Shown here piece after piece: positions 1 through 8,553 of a stretch of 64,000 nucleotides of DNA (position 1 is its first letter; every line of letters begins with the position of its first letter). Where the stretch lies: positions 62,001 through 126,000 of the forward strand of contig NZ_CP090420.1 in NCBI RefSeq assembly GCF_032716425.1, in the 5' to 3' direction. This DNA is from Pseudoalteromonas sp. N1230-9 (GTDB taxonomy: Bacteria > Pseudomonadota > Gammaproteobacteria > Enterobacterales > Alteromonadaceae). A program made the translations under genes and the position numbers. Under the pieces are notes generated by a model. It was not told the origin of the DNA, made no database searches, and saw only the letters and a list, made by a program, of their open reading frames with translations.

Positions 1-1287
1 CGATTTCATGGTTGTGGTCTGGGCAATACATTTAACTTAACTCAAGGACGCGCTATTTTAGCGACTCGCCTAGCTTCACTGTCGCAAGGATACTCAGGCG
101 TTAGCTGGGATATGCTTAATTTATTACGTGATTTTTTAAATCACAATATCGTGCCAGTGATTCCCGAAGAAGGTTCTGTGGGTGCCAGTGGTGACCTCAC
201 ACCGCTTTCGTATGTCGCGGGGGCTATGGTTGGCGAGCGTGATGTGTATTACAAAGGCGAAATTAAAAACAGTTTAGCCGTTATGCAATCACTTGGCTTA
301 AAGCCATTAAAGCTTCGCCCTAAAGAGGGGCTTGCGGTGATGAATGGTACTGCCGTAATGACTGCTTTGGCATGCCTTGCTTTCGATAGAGCCGACTACC
401 TTGCTAAATTAACCAGCCGAATTACAGCGCTTGCCAGTCTTGCTTTAAAAGGTAATAGTCATCATTTTGATGATATTTTGTTTTCGGTAAAACCTCACCC
501 AGGCCAACAGCAAGTGGCTGCGTGGATCCGTGGTGACTTAAACCATGTAGAGCACCCACGTAATGCTGACCGCTTACAAGATAGATATTCAATCCGCTGT
601 GCGCCACATGTCATTGGTGTATTACAAGATAGCCTCCCTTGGTTTAGGCAAATGATTGAAAATGAGCTTAATTCGGCGAATGATAACCCAATCATCGATG
701 GTGAAGGTGAGCACGTATTGCATGGCGGTCATTTCTATGGTGGCCACATTGCAATGGTTATGGATAGTATGAAAACGGCGGTGGCTAATTTAGCTGATTT
801 AGCAGACAGGCAAATCGCTTCACTTGTAGATACTCGTTATAACAATGGTTTAGCTTCAAACTTGTCAGCAAGCACAGATGAACGTCGTTACATTAATCAC
901 GGTTTTAAAGCGGTGCAAATTGGTGCCAGTGCCTATACCGCTGAGGCACTAAAGTTGACCATGCCTGCTAGTGTATTTTCGCGCTCAACCGAATGTCATA
1001 ATCAAGACAAAGTAAGCATGGGAACTATTGCGGCACGTGATTGTTTACGTGTGCTCCAGTTAACCGAGCAAGTCGTTGCCAGTACACTGTTAGCTTGTAT
1101 ACAAGGTTTACGTTTGCGTATTAATAACGGTGAGCTTGACTACGCAAGTTTAACCCCTGAAGTGCAGAGTATGTATCAAGATATTAGTGAGTTTTTCCCA
1201 CAGCTTGATGAAGATCGCCCACTTGAGGCGGTGTTACGTTTTACCGTTGATGCTATTCAAACTAAACGTTGGAGTTTATATGCATAG
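1..1287 (+). CDS. Aromatic amino acid ammonia-lyase (HAL/PAL/TAL family), 5' end missing
   Basis: The reading frame is open from base 1, so the gene starts left of the window and about 428 C-terminal codons are visible. The family removes ammonia from His, Phe or Tyr using an MIO cofactor built from Ala-Ser-Gly. That triplet is visible in GSVGASGDLTPLSY (codons 62-64), and the catalytic Tyr loop shows as DRYSIRCAPH. Setting is more informative than family: a thioesterase, polyene exporter and type II ketosynthase genes follow in one operon, so it probably makes a cinnamate or coumarate starter for an aryl polyene rather than degrading histidine. The residues I align with the TAL selectivity pair are Phe-His (codons 2-3), matching neither classical HAL (Ser-His), TAL (His-Leu) nor PAL (Phe-Leu). 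Substrate is therefore inferred. The last 8 bases overlap the next start codon. Confidence 0.9.
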   Translation, partial: RFHGCGLGNTFNLTQGRAILATRLASLSQGYSGVSWDMLNLLRDFLNHNIVPVIPEEGSVGASGDLTPLSYVAGAMVGERDVYYKGEIKNSLAVMQSLGLKPLKLRPKEGLAVMNGTAVMTALACLAFDRADYLAKLTSRITALASLALKGNSHHFDDILFSVKPHPGQQQVAAWIRGDLNHVEHPRNADRLQDRYSIRCAPHVIGVLQDSLPWFRQMIENELNSANDNPIIDGEGEHVLHGGHFYGGHIAMVMDSMKTAVANLADLADRQIASLVDTRYNNGLASNLSASTDERRYINHGFKAVQIGASAYTAEALKLTMPASVFSRSTECHNQDKVSMGTIAARDCLRVLQLTEQVVASTLLACIQGLRLRINNGELDYASLTPEVQSMYQDISEFFPQLDEDRPLEAVLRFTVDAIQTKRWSLYA

Positions 1288-1705
1288 TCGTGGCTCTTTA
1301 TTGAGTACTTATGTAGAAATTGAAATCCCTTTTCATGATTGTGATCCTATGAACGTGGTATGGCATGGTAATTACCCACGTTATTTAGAGGTGGCACGTT
1401 GCGAATTACTGCGTTTATTTGATTATGATTACGGGCAAATGCAGGAGTCTGGCTATGCGTGGCCTATTATTGATATGCATATTAAATATGTGGGTTCTGC
1501 ATTATTTACGCAAAAGATACGGATTGATGCATATTTGAAAGAATATGAAACGCGATTGCGTATTGATTATATTATCAGCGATGTTGCGACGGGCAAAAAG
1601 TTGACGAAAGCGACGACTATTCAGGTGGCGGTTGATATAGAAAACAAAGAGATGCAATTTGTATCACCGCCTGTACTGCATGAGAAATTACAAAAGGTGA
1701 TCTAA
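1280..1705 (+). CDS. Hot-dog acyl-thioesterase (4-hydroxybenzoyl-CoA thioesterase type) of the pigment cluster
   Basis: A 141-aa single hot-dog domain. The N-terminal segment FHDCDPMNVVWHGNYPRYLE is the classic 4HBT signature, with the Asp of DCDPMNVV as the expected catalytic acid. The start at 1280 is chosen because GGAG lies 6 nt upstream and because an earlier start would run deep into the lyase gene. It matches the thioesterase of aryl-polyene clusters (ApeK in E. coli nomenclature), expected to release or proofread acyl thioesters. The stop codon overlaps the next start as TAATG, so translation is probably coupled. The exact substrate cannot be read from the sequence. Confidence 0.85.
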   Translation: MHSRGSLLSTYVEIEIPFHDCDPMNVVWHGNYPRYLEVARCELLRLFDYDYGQMQESGYAWPIIDMHIKYVGSALFTQKIRIDAYLKEYETRLRIDYIISDVATGKKLTKATTIQVAVDIENKEMQFVSPPVLHEKLQKVI

Positions 1706-2223
1706 TGCGAATGAGCATTTTTCTACTATGTAGTATGTTTTTTATAACGCCGGCTCTTGCTAAGAATGTGATAGAGCATGGCTCATTCAGCCAAGAAAAA
1801 CACTTTAAGGGCTTTAGCAAGCCCTTTATTTCAAAAGGCATTTTTGAACTTAATGAAGAGAGCTTAACATGGCAAGTGCAATCACCGGTAAAAAGCACTT
1901 TATTTATTAAACAGGGCCAAGTTTATACTCTTGACAGTCAAGGAAACGAACAATTACAAAAAGGGGCTGAGCCCTATGTGAGCCTGCTACGAGCAATTTT
2001 AAGACACGACAAAGCGGCGTTAGCAGAGCAATTTACAATAAATAAAAGCGTTGAGCCTAATTGCGAAATCCTGTTGCCTAACCAAGCATTACTAAAACAA
2101 GTTTTTAGCCAGTTTGAACTTTGTTTTGATGCGAATAAGGTGGTTACCGTGCGCTTACAAGAGCCAAATGAGAATTTTACCTTATTGCGTTTCTCATATA
2201 CTGAAAATGAGCAGCAAAAGTGA
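1705..2223 (+). CDS. LolA-like periplasmic outer-membrane carrier protein of the pigment cluster
   Basis: A 172-aa exported protein with a cleavable signal peptide ending near residue 19 (ALA-K). The remainder has the alternating strand pattern of the LolA/LolB fold, including a Phe- and Lys-rich start (GSFSQEKHFKGFSKPF) like the lipid-binding half-barrel of LolA. Aryl-polyene clusters carry such a gene (ApeL position) just before an MMPL exporter, so the protein probably takes the polyene lipid across the periplasm from the next gene product. The start overlaps the thioesterase stop (TAATG) and its own stop overlaps the exporter's GTG start. Overall similarity to housekeeping LolA is weak, so the role comes mainly from position and fold-like pattern. 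Confidence 0.75.
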   Translation: MRMSIFLLCSMFFITPALAKNVIEHGSFSQEKHFKGFSKPFISKGIFELNEESLTWQVQSPVKSTLFIKQGQVYTLDSQGNEQLQKGAEPYVSLLRAILRHDKAALAEQFTINKSVEPNCEILLPNQALLKQVFSQFELCFDANKVVTVRLQEPNENFTLLRFSYTENEQQK

Positions 2224-4439
2224 AAGCGTGGGCAATTACATTATCTTGGCTAACTTTACTCACTGTTATGTTAGTTGTTGCTTTTGTGGTAAAACAACCG
2301 GCTTTAAATAATGACATTTTAGCCTTGCTGCCCAAGTCTGAGCCAAGGTTACAACAGGTAGAAGAGCACTTTTTTTCAGCCAACAAGCAACAACTGAGCT
2401 TTTCATTTAGCGGTGAAAATAATACCGAAGCTTATGACGAAATGCTGAGTTGGTTAGCTGGCAAAAATATTCAACCGCGCTTTACACTGCCGAAGATTGA
2501 GACTCTTGCCGATTTTTATAGCCAATACGCGGGTTACTTGTTGGCACCCGAGTACCAACAAAGCCTACGTGAACCTAAAGTTTTCGAGCAGTACTATTTG
2601 GGGCAATTGAGCCAAATTGCTGATCCCTTCGTATCTAGCACCATCAATCAAGATCCTACGCTTAGTACCGCAAGTTTTTTGAGGCATGTTTTAGCCAATA
2701 TACAACAATTTGAATTACAAGATGGCCGAATAACTGCTAACTACCAAGGCGAAGATTACTTACTTTTGTTTGTTAACAGCACCAATAATGCCTTTTCGAT
2801 TAATAAGGCAATCGCTTTAAATGATGAAATATTAACTAAACTCACCCAATTAGAAAGTCAGTACCCAAATACAACTGTCCATTATTCAGGGGCTTTATTT
2901 CATACCGCTGCAAATGCTAAACAAGCAAAATTTGAAATGACTTTATTTGGCTCCTTGAGCTTAGTTGCACTGTTTATAATGGTTGTGTGGGTATTTAGAT
3001 CAGTAAATGCATTGTGGCTTGCCTCGGTGACTGTGGTCAGTGCTGCACTTGGTGGCTCGATAGTGCTCGTTAGCTTGTTTAATCAGATCCATGTACTGAC
3101 GCTTGTGTTTGCGGTCACACTGATTGGCATCGCTATTGATTATGCATTTCATGGCATGCTTGATTTAACGCAGCATAAGAGCGGTTTTAGTCGTGGACTC
3201 AAGCTTGCGTTAGCGCTCTCTTTACTGACTACGACGATGGGGTATGCAAGTTTATTTTTCTCGCCCGTTCAGCTGTTAACTCAAGTCGGTGTGTTTGTTG
3301 TTGCAGGGCTTGTAACTGCATGGTTTAGCACGCGATTTTTACTACCCCACTGGCAAAATAAGTTAACAGTGATTCAAAGTGCTAATCATCTTACGTTATC
3401 TCTTAGCAAGCAATTACAGAAGGTTAACGAGTATAAAACAGCACTAATAATAGGACTATTAGTGCTGTTAAGTGTATTTACACTACTTAAACCTCCAGTA
3501 GTAAATGATGATGTAAAACTATTAAATGCAAGCCCAAAAGCATTGATGGATAACGAAGCACTGCACATGGCGTTGCTAGGAAAAGACAATGGCCAGATAA
3601 TGATTTTGTTTGCTGAAAATGCACAGCAACTTTTAGAAAAGCAAGAAACGTTAAAAAGCAAAATTAATGAGTATAAAGGCAAGGCTGTGATGCTCAGTGA
3701 TCTTGTACCAAGTACTCATCGACAACGCGAGAATAAAGCGGATTTATTAACCCATCAAGCTGCTATAAATATCGTTAGCCAAATGACCGCCAATCCAGTG
3801 CAGTTTAGCCAGTCGACCTTAACTTTAGAGACCGCACTTGATTCAGCACTAGCACCACTGATACATAATCAAGTGTTTATAAACAACTCATTTTTGGCCA
3901 GTTGGTTCATGGTAACTGGCGTTGAAAAACAGCAATTAAAGCAGTGGGCAGCCGCCGACAGCGATTTAATTGTGTATGATAAAGTTGCGCTGATCACTGA
4001 TGGGCTGAGTCATTACTCACAGTCATTATTAGTCACATTACTGATTGCTATGACCTTCGCTGTTTTGTTATTTACCTTTAAGTTTGGGTTTAAAACTGCA
4101 TGCAAACAAGGCTTGATACTCGCTTTAACTTTAACCGCAGTATTATTGTTGTGCAGTTTGATACAAAGCCAATTATCGATTTTTAACTTATTGGGCTGTT
4201 TATTGATTTTAGCGTTAGCAATTGATTACCTCGTATTTTATCAAATTAATAAACTGGTACCGAGTAATGTTTTGGCAATTAGTTTGTCAGCAGCATCATC
4301 AATGTGGGTATTTGGTATGCTCGCAGTGTCAAAAACACCAGCCATTTTTAGCTTTGGTTTAACGGTTTTAGTGGGGCTAATGTGTATTTATATACTCGCA
4401 CCACTTAGTGTTGCATTACCTAATAATAAGGAAAAATAA
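2220..4439 (+). CDS. MMPL/RND-superfamily exporter of the pigment cluster
   Basis: A 739-aa inner-membrane protein with the duplicated RND architecture: an N-terminal helix (about residues 5-24), a large periplasmic domain, five to six helices, then a second periplasmic domain and helix bundle. The fourth-helix signatures of the two halves are visible as GIAIDYAFHG and ALAIDYLVFY, each with the Asp expected in proton-driven MMPL carriers. The GTG start overlaps the preceding stop by 4 nt. In aryl-polyene and flexirubin loci this protein (ApeM position) is thought to move the pigment lipid out of the inner membrane, working with the LolA-like carrier encoded directly upstream. Confidence 0.85.
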   Translation: MKAWAITLSWLTLLTVMLVVAFVVKQPALNNDILALLPKSEPRLQQVEEHFFSANKQQLSFSFSGENNTEAYDEMLSWLAGKNIQPRFTLPKIETLADFYSQYAGYLLAPEYQQSLREPKVFEQYYLGQLSQIADPFVSSTINQDPTLSTASFLRHVLANIQQFELQDGRITANYQGEDYLLLFVNSTNNAFSINKAIALNDEILTKLTQLESQYPNTTVHYSGALFHTAANAKQAKFEMTLFGSLSLVALFIMVVWVFRSVNALWLASVTVVSAALGGSIVLVSLFNQIHVLTLVFAVTLIGIAIDYAFHGMLDLTQHKSGFSRGLKLALALSLLTTTMGYASLFFSPVQLLTQVGVFVVAGLVTAWFSTRFLLPHWQNKLTVIQSANHLTLSLSKQLQKVNEYKTALIIGLLVLLSVFTLLKPPVVNDDVKLLNASPKALMDNEALHMALLGKDNGQIMILFAENAQQLLEKQETLKSKINEYKGKAVMLSDLVPSTHRQRENKADLLTHQAAINIVSQMTANPVQFSQSTLTLETALDSALAPLIHNQVFINNSFLASWFMVTGVEKQQLKQWAAADSDLIVYDKVALITDGLSHYSQSLLVTLLIAMTFAVLLFTFKFGFKTACKQGLILALTLTAVLLLCSLIQSQLSIFNLLGCLLILALAIDYLVFYQINKLVPSNVLAISLSAASSMWVFGMLAVSKTPAIFSFGLTVLVGLMCIYILAPLSVALPNNKEK

Positions 4440-4442
4440 TAG

Positions 4443-5684
4443 GTGAATACGCAAATTCAACAGGCAGATGTGATTATCATTGGTGCGGGCCCATCAGGAG
4501 CCGTGGCAGCCAGTTTATTGGTTAAAAAAGGGTGGCGTGTTGTGGTATTAGAGCAACAAGTTTTCCCTCGCTTTTCGATAGGTGAAAGCTTGTTACCCCA
4601 ATGCATGAGCTTTTTAGCTGAAGCAAACCTTGAAGAGGCTGTGCAGTCGCAGGCTCAAGATTTAGGTTTTCAGTTTAAAAACGGCGCGGCGTTTCAGCGC
4701 CGTGGCCAGCATACACATATCGACTTTACAGAAAAGTTCAGTGCAGGCCCAGGCACAACGTTTCAAGTTAAACGTGCTGATTTTGATAAATGCTTGGCCG
4801 ATGGTGCGATACAACAGGGGGCAGAAATTCGCTACCAACATAGCGTATCAGCTTACACAGATTGTGAAGATGGTGCACTACTTAGCGTTATTGATGAAAA
4901 TCAGCAAAGGTATCAAATTAAAGGCCGATTTGTGCTCGATGCCAGTGGCTTTGGTCGAGTGTTACCAAGACTACTTAACTTAGAAACAGCATCAAGCTTT
5001 CCGGTGCGCTGGGCTTTTTTCAGTCATTTTGAGGATAATATTCGTGACGAGCAGTTTGACCGCGAGAAAATACTCATTAATATTCACCCCGAATTTAAAG
5101 ATATTTGGTATTGGCTTATTCCATTTAGCGATGGCACAGCAAGCATCGGTGTGGTTGGCAAACCGAATCAGTTTGAGCCGCAAGAACCATTAACTTGCTT
5201 AAATCAGTTTATTGAACAAGATGCTTACTTAAGCAAATTACTAGCAAATCGTGTGGCAAAGGGTGAGGCGCGTGCCATTAAAGGTTATTCAGCGAATGTG
5301 TCGTCTTTATATGGTGAGCATTTTGCGTTACTGGGGAACGCGGGGGAGTTTTTAGATCCTGTTTTTTCATCTGGTGTCACTATCGCTTTAAAATCAGCTT
5401 CGTTGGTGGCTCCTTTGGTTGATAGCTATTTGCGGGGTGAAAAAGTTGATTTTGAAAAGCAGTACAGCACCCCTTTACAACAAGGCGTCAATTGCTTTAG
5501 AACCTATGTGAGTGCTTGGTATGATGGTTCATTTCAGGATGTCATTTTTTATAGTGAACAAAATCAACAAATACGTGAAATGATCAGTGCTATTCTAGCG
5601 GGTTATGCGTGGGATCTTGATAATCCATTTGTTAAACAAAGCGATAAACGTTTAAACACCTTGGTCGAGTTATGTCAGCAATAA
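4443..5684 (+). CDS. FAD-dependent halogenase-like oxidoreductase of the pigment cluster
   Basis: A 413-aa flavoprotein starting at GTG just after the exporter. The dinucleotide-binding motif GAGPSG lies at residues 14-19 and RFSIGESLLP at 43-52. Two signatures of FADH2-dependent halogenases are intact: WYWLIP at 222-227 (the WxWxIP motif that blocks monooxygenase activity) and Lys79 within FKNGAAF, placed like the catalytic lysine that forms lysine chloramine. The C-terminal NAGEFLDPVFSSGV segment is the second FAD contact. Homologues in aryl-polyene clusters are usually called oxidoreductases; geranylgeranyl-reductase-like chemistry is the alternative. Halogenation of the aryl ring or its precursor is an inference from motifs plus setting. 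A reductase to supply FADH2 is not encoded next to it. Confidence 0.85.
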   Translation: MNTQIQQADVIIIGAGPSGAVAASLLVKKGWRVVVLEQQVFPRFSIGESLLPQCMSFLAEANLEEAVQSQAQDLGFQFKNGAAFQRRGQHTHIDFTEKFSAGPGTTFQVKRADFDKCLADGAIQQGAEIRYQHSVSAYTDCEDGALLSVIDENQQRYQIKGRFVLDASGFGRVLPRLLNLETASSFPVRWAFFSHFEDNIRDEQFDREKILINIHPEFKDIWYWLIPFSDGTASIGVVGKPNQFEPQEPLTCLNQFIEQDAYLSKLLANRVAKGEARAIKGYSANVSSLYGEHFALLGNAGEFLDPVFSSGVTIALKSASLVAPLVDSYLRGEKVDFEKQYSTPLQQGVNCFRTYVSAWYDGSFQDVIFYSEQNQQIREMISAILAGYAWDLDNPFVKQSDKRLNTLVELCQQ

Positions 5685-6223
5685 TGCGTTATGTAATTGT
5701 AGTTTTTAGCTTATTTTTAGTCAGCTGTGCCAGTGAGTATGCAGTTAAAACAGGGCTTGAGCTTGCACCAAATGCTGGTATTTATTTATCGGATCCGCCT
5801 GTTTCGTTAGACCTTGATAATTGGCAGCAAGTGCTTCAAGTAACCCATGATGCAGAGCAGCATACCCTGTTAGCACAGTTAAATTTGAGCAGTGAAAGGG
5901 GTATAAATTTAGTTGTAATGACGGTGCAAGGAATGCCAATTTTTCAACTCGAAAAAGCGCCATTAGGAGCGGTCAAAAGTGAAAGAATGTTGCCGATTGG
6001 TGCGGTTGATCCACGCTATATTTTAGCTGACATCATGCTTGTGCATTGGCCTATAGATGTACTTAATTCACAGCTTTATGGCCTGGTAATTGATGAGCAA
6101 GGGGCAACACGACGCCTTTACCAAGGAAAACGGCTGATCAGCGAAATTCAATTTTTAGACAGTCAAACCAAGCTTGTTAACTACGAGCGAGACTACTCAA
6201 TAATTTTTCAAAGGGTTAATTAA
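5684..6223 (+). CDS. DUF3261-type outer-membrane lipoprotein of the pigment cluster
   Basis: From 5684 the product is 179 aa with a lipoprotein signal peptide (lipobox LVSC, Cys15, Ala at +2, which favours outer-membrane sorting). I prefer this start because it forms a TAATG overlap with the upstream stop, the junction style used throughout this operon; an ATG at 5672 would add four residues and is equally in frame. The mature part is mostly beta strand. A lipoprotein of this kind sits between exporter and ketosynthase genes in aryl-polyene loci, and with the LolA-like protein it suggests a dedicated LolA/LolB-like delivery route to the outer membrane. Function is not established. Confidence 0.7.
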   Translation: MRYVIVVFSLFLVSCASEYAVKTGLELAPNAGIYLSDPPVSLDLDNWQQVLQVTHDAEQHTLLAQLNLSSERGINLVVMTVQGMPIFQLEKAPLGAVKSERMLPIGAVDPRYILADIMLVHWPIDVLNSQLYGLVIDEQGATRRLYQGKRLISEIQFLDSQTKLVNYERDYSIIFQRVN

Positions 6224-6225
6224 TT

Positions 6226-7389
6226 ATGCCATTTTGGCTAAATGACTTAGGGATTGTTAGCGCGATGGGCGTAGGGCAAGAGCAAACTATGCAAAGTGTG
6301 TATGCTCAACCTAAGCAAACACTAACAGAAGTTACTTCACTGGCATTTGAAAAGCGACCTACCTGTGTGGGGTTAGTCAATGAGATACCTTTATCTGAAT
6401 CGATGCGTTTTTATAAGTTAATTGACTTAGCCCTTGAGCAGTTATCCGATACTTTAGCAAAAATCATGTGCCCAAAGGAACGTATTGCTGTGGTAATTGG
6501 TACCAGTACAGCTGCTATACAAGAAGGCGAAAGAGCCAGAAAAGTACATGCTGAAAAAGGGCAGTGGCCAAGCCAATTTGATTATTATGATCAGGCCTTA
6601 GTTGCACCTGCCACTTATATCGCAAAAAAACTAAATGCATCAGGCCCAAATTACAGTATTTCTACAGCTTGTAGTTCAAGCGCAAAAGCCATGATAAGTG
6701 CTCGCGCTTTATTGAGTGCAGATTTAGCTGATGTGGTGATATGTGGTGGTGTAGACAGTCTTTGCCAGCTTACTATTAATGGCTTTGATTCACTGTCTTC
6801 AATCAGTGATGGCATCTGTAAACCATTTAGCAAGGGTAGAAAAGGCATCAATATTGGTGAAGCTGCGGCATTATTTGTAATGAGTAAAGAAAAACTCAGT
6901 GATCACAGTGTTGCTTTTTTAGGGGGAGGTGAGAGCTCTGATGCCCATCATATTTCAGCGCCGATCCCTGATGGGTCAGGCGCCATAGCAGCAATGAAAG
7001 CAGCATTGACTGATGCGGGTATTACCCCCTCAGATATTCAATATATTAATGCTCATGGCACTGCAACACCGCAAAATGATGCCATGGAGTCACTTGCAAT
7101 CAATGATGTGTTTGGCAACAATACGCTGGTTAGTTCGTCAAAACATCTAACGGGCCATACATTAGGTGCTGCCGGTGCGCTAGAAGCAGGCCTTTGTTGG
7201 CTCTACTTAGCGCATCCTGAATTTACGAGTATGGTGTTTAATCAAATCGAAATTGACGAAACACTAGCCGATATTGGCCTGATAACTCAGCCTACACACG
7301 TAAAGGTTAGCCATTGTTTATCAAATTCATTTGCCTTTGGTGGCAATAATGTCAGTGTAGTACTAGGACATCTGAATGAAGAATTATAA
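6226..7389 (+). CDS. Beta-ketoacyl-ACP synthase of the aryl-polyene type II PKS (ApeO-like)
   Basis: A 387-aa thiolase-fold condensing enzyme. The triad is complete: Cys149 in STACSSSAKA, His277 in NAHGTATP and His311 in KHLTGHTLGAAG. It extends an ACP-bound acyl chain with malonyl-ACP. Position (lipoprotein - KS - DH - KR - KS) matches apeO-P-Q-R of the E. coli aryl-polyene locus, where ApeO pairs with a chain-length-factor-like partner normally encoded earlier, here probably left of the window. It is shorter than FabF (about 412 aa). The start follows the lipoprotein stop by 2 nt and the 3' end overlaps the dehydratase gene by 14 nt. Confidence 0.88.
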   Translation: MPFWLNDLGIVSAMGVGQEQTMQSVYAQPKQTLTEVTSLAFEKRPTCVGLVNEIPLSESMRFYKLIDLALEQLSDTLAKIMCPKERIAVVIGTSTAAIQEGERARKVHAEKGQWPSQFDYYDQALVAPATYIAKKLNASGPNYSISTACSSSAKAMISARALLSADLADVVICGGVDSLCQLTINGFDSLSSISDGICKPFSKGRKGINIGEAAALFVMSKEKLSDHSVAFLGGGESSDAHHISAPIPDGSGAIAAMKAALTDAGITPSDIQYINAHGTATPQNDAMESLAINDVFGNNTLVSSSKHLTGHTLGAAGALEAGLCWLYLAHPEFTSMVFNQIEIDETLADIGLITQPTHVKVSHCLSNSFAFGGNNVSVVLGHLNEEL

Positions 7390-7828
7390 AATTGAGCAGG
7401 TTGTACCTCATAGTGCGCCTATGATTTTGCTCAATCGTCTTGCCAATTATACTGACGAGAGTGCTTGTTGTGAGGTGGATATTAGCCCTCAGAGTCCATT
7501 TTACAATGCGTCTTTAAAAGGGGTTGCCAGTTATATTGGCTGTGAGTATATGGCACAAACCATTGCCGCATATGCGGGTGCTCTGGCAAAAGATAAAGGG
7601 AACGATGTACAAATAGGTTTTCTAATAGGTACGCGTAAATACAAAACCTATGCACCGGTCTTTGCAAAAGGGCAAACGCTTAAGGTGACGGTTACAAAGT
7701 TGTATCAAGAAGAGTCAGGATTAAGCGTCTTTGAGTGTCAAATTCACCACGACGAAACGCTATTAGCCGAAGCAAAAATCAATGTGTTTCAGCCACAAGA
7801 TCCAATGCAGTTTATAAGAGAAAGTTAA
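7376..7828 (+). CDS. Hot-dog 3-hydroxyacyl-ACP dehydratase subunit (ApeP-like)
   Basis: A 150-aa hot-dog protein resembling FabA/FabZ-type dehydratases: the N-terminal VPHSAPMILLNRL aligns with the FabZ IPHRxPFLLVD segment, and GCEYMAQTIAAYAG with the central helix bearing the acidic residue (Glu57). It lacks the FabZ GHFPG loop that carries the usual catalytic His, leaving His12 and Glu57 as the visible candidates. Aryl-polyene systems use two dehydratase-like subunits; the partner (ApeI) would be encoded upstream of the window. The product dehydrates each beta-hydroxy intermediate to build the conjugated chain. The start lies inside the ketosynthase 3' end, and its stop overlaps the reductase start (TAATG). 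Confidence 0.8.
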   Translation: MKNYKIEQVVPHSAPMILLNRLANYTDESACCEVDISPQSPFYNASLKGVASYIGCEYMAQTIAAYAGALAKDKGNDVQIGFLIGTRKYKTYAPVFAKGQTLKVTVTKLYQEESGLSVFECQIHHDETLLAEAKINVFQPQDPMQFIRES

Positions 7829-8553
7829 TGACAAAACGTATTTTAGTGACAGGCTCAAGCCGTGGTATTGGTAAAGCAATCGCATTACGATTAGCAGGCG
7901 ACGGCTTTGATATAGCCGTACATTGCCGAAGCGGTTTGGCTGAAGCTAAACAAACGTGCGAAGAGATTATCGCATTGGGTCGGCATGCCAGTTTATTACA
8001 GTTTGATGTATGTGACAGAGCATTGGCAAAAGAACAAATAGAGTCAGATATAGCTGAGCATGGTGCCTATTACGGTGTGATCTGTAATGCTGGGATAACC
8101 AATGATATGGCATTTCCAGCGATGCAGGGCGATGATTGGGATAAAGTGATTCGCACAGGGCTTGATGGTTTTTACAATGTGGTTCATCCAACCGTGATGC
8201 CTATGGTGCAAACACGCAAGGGGGGACGTATTGTTACTATGGCATCTGTATCGGGGATTGCTGGTAACCGTGGTCAGGTTAACTATAGCGCGGCGAAAGC
8301 GGGTATTATTGGTGCCACAAAAGCATTATCGCTAGAGCTTGCTAAGCGTAAAATTACCGTCAATTGTGTGGCTCCTGGTTTAATCGAAACGGCAATGACA
8401 GATGATTTACCTGTCGATAAAATGCTAAAAATGATTCCATTGAAGCGTATGGGAGCGGTGAGCGAAGTGGCTGGCACTGTTTCTTTTTTATGCTCTGAAG
8501 ATGCTGCGTATATTACTCGACAAGTTATTTCAGTTAACGGTGGAATGGTGTAA
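7828..8553 (+). CDS. 3-ketoacyl-ACP reductase, FabG-like SDR (ApeQ-like)
   Basis: A 241-aa short-chain dehydrogenase. The cofactor loop TGSSRGIG is at residues 8-15, NAG at 87-89, and the catalytic set Ser140, Tyr153, Lys157 falls in the normal FabG spacing (S-x12-Y-x3-K). The start at 7828 is chosen because it gives a TAATG overlap with the dehydratase stop and the standard FabG length; an in-frame ATG at 7735 would add 31 unlike residues from inside the previous gene. The enzyme reduces the beta-keto group with NAD(P)H between condensation and dehydration in polyene assembly. Confidence 0.92.
   Translation: MTKRILVTGSSRGIGKAIALRLAGDGFDIAVHCRSGLAEAKQTCEEIIALGRHASLLQFDVCDRALAKEQIESDIAEHGAYYGVICNAGITNDMAFPAMQGDDWDKVIRTGLDGFYNVVHPTVMPMVQTRKGGRIVTMASVSGIAGNRGQVNYSAAKAGIIGATKALSLELAKRKITVNCVAPGLIETAMTDDLPVDKMLKMIPLKRMGAVSEVAGTVSFLCSEDAAYITRQVISVNGGMV

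Noticed and set aside
3101..3160. Idea that the MMPL exporter could be a multidrug or siderophore pump
   Set aside because: Its overlaps with the LolA-like and flavoprotein genes tie it to pigment-lipid export.
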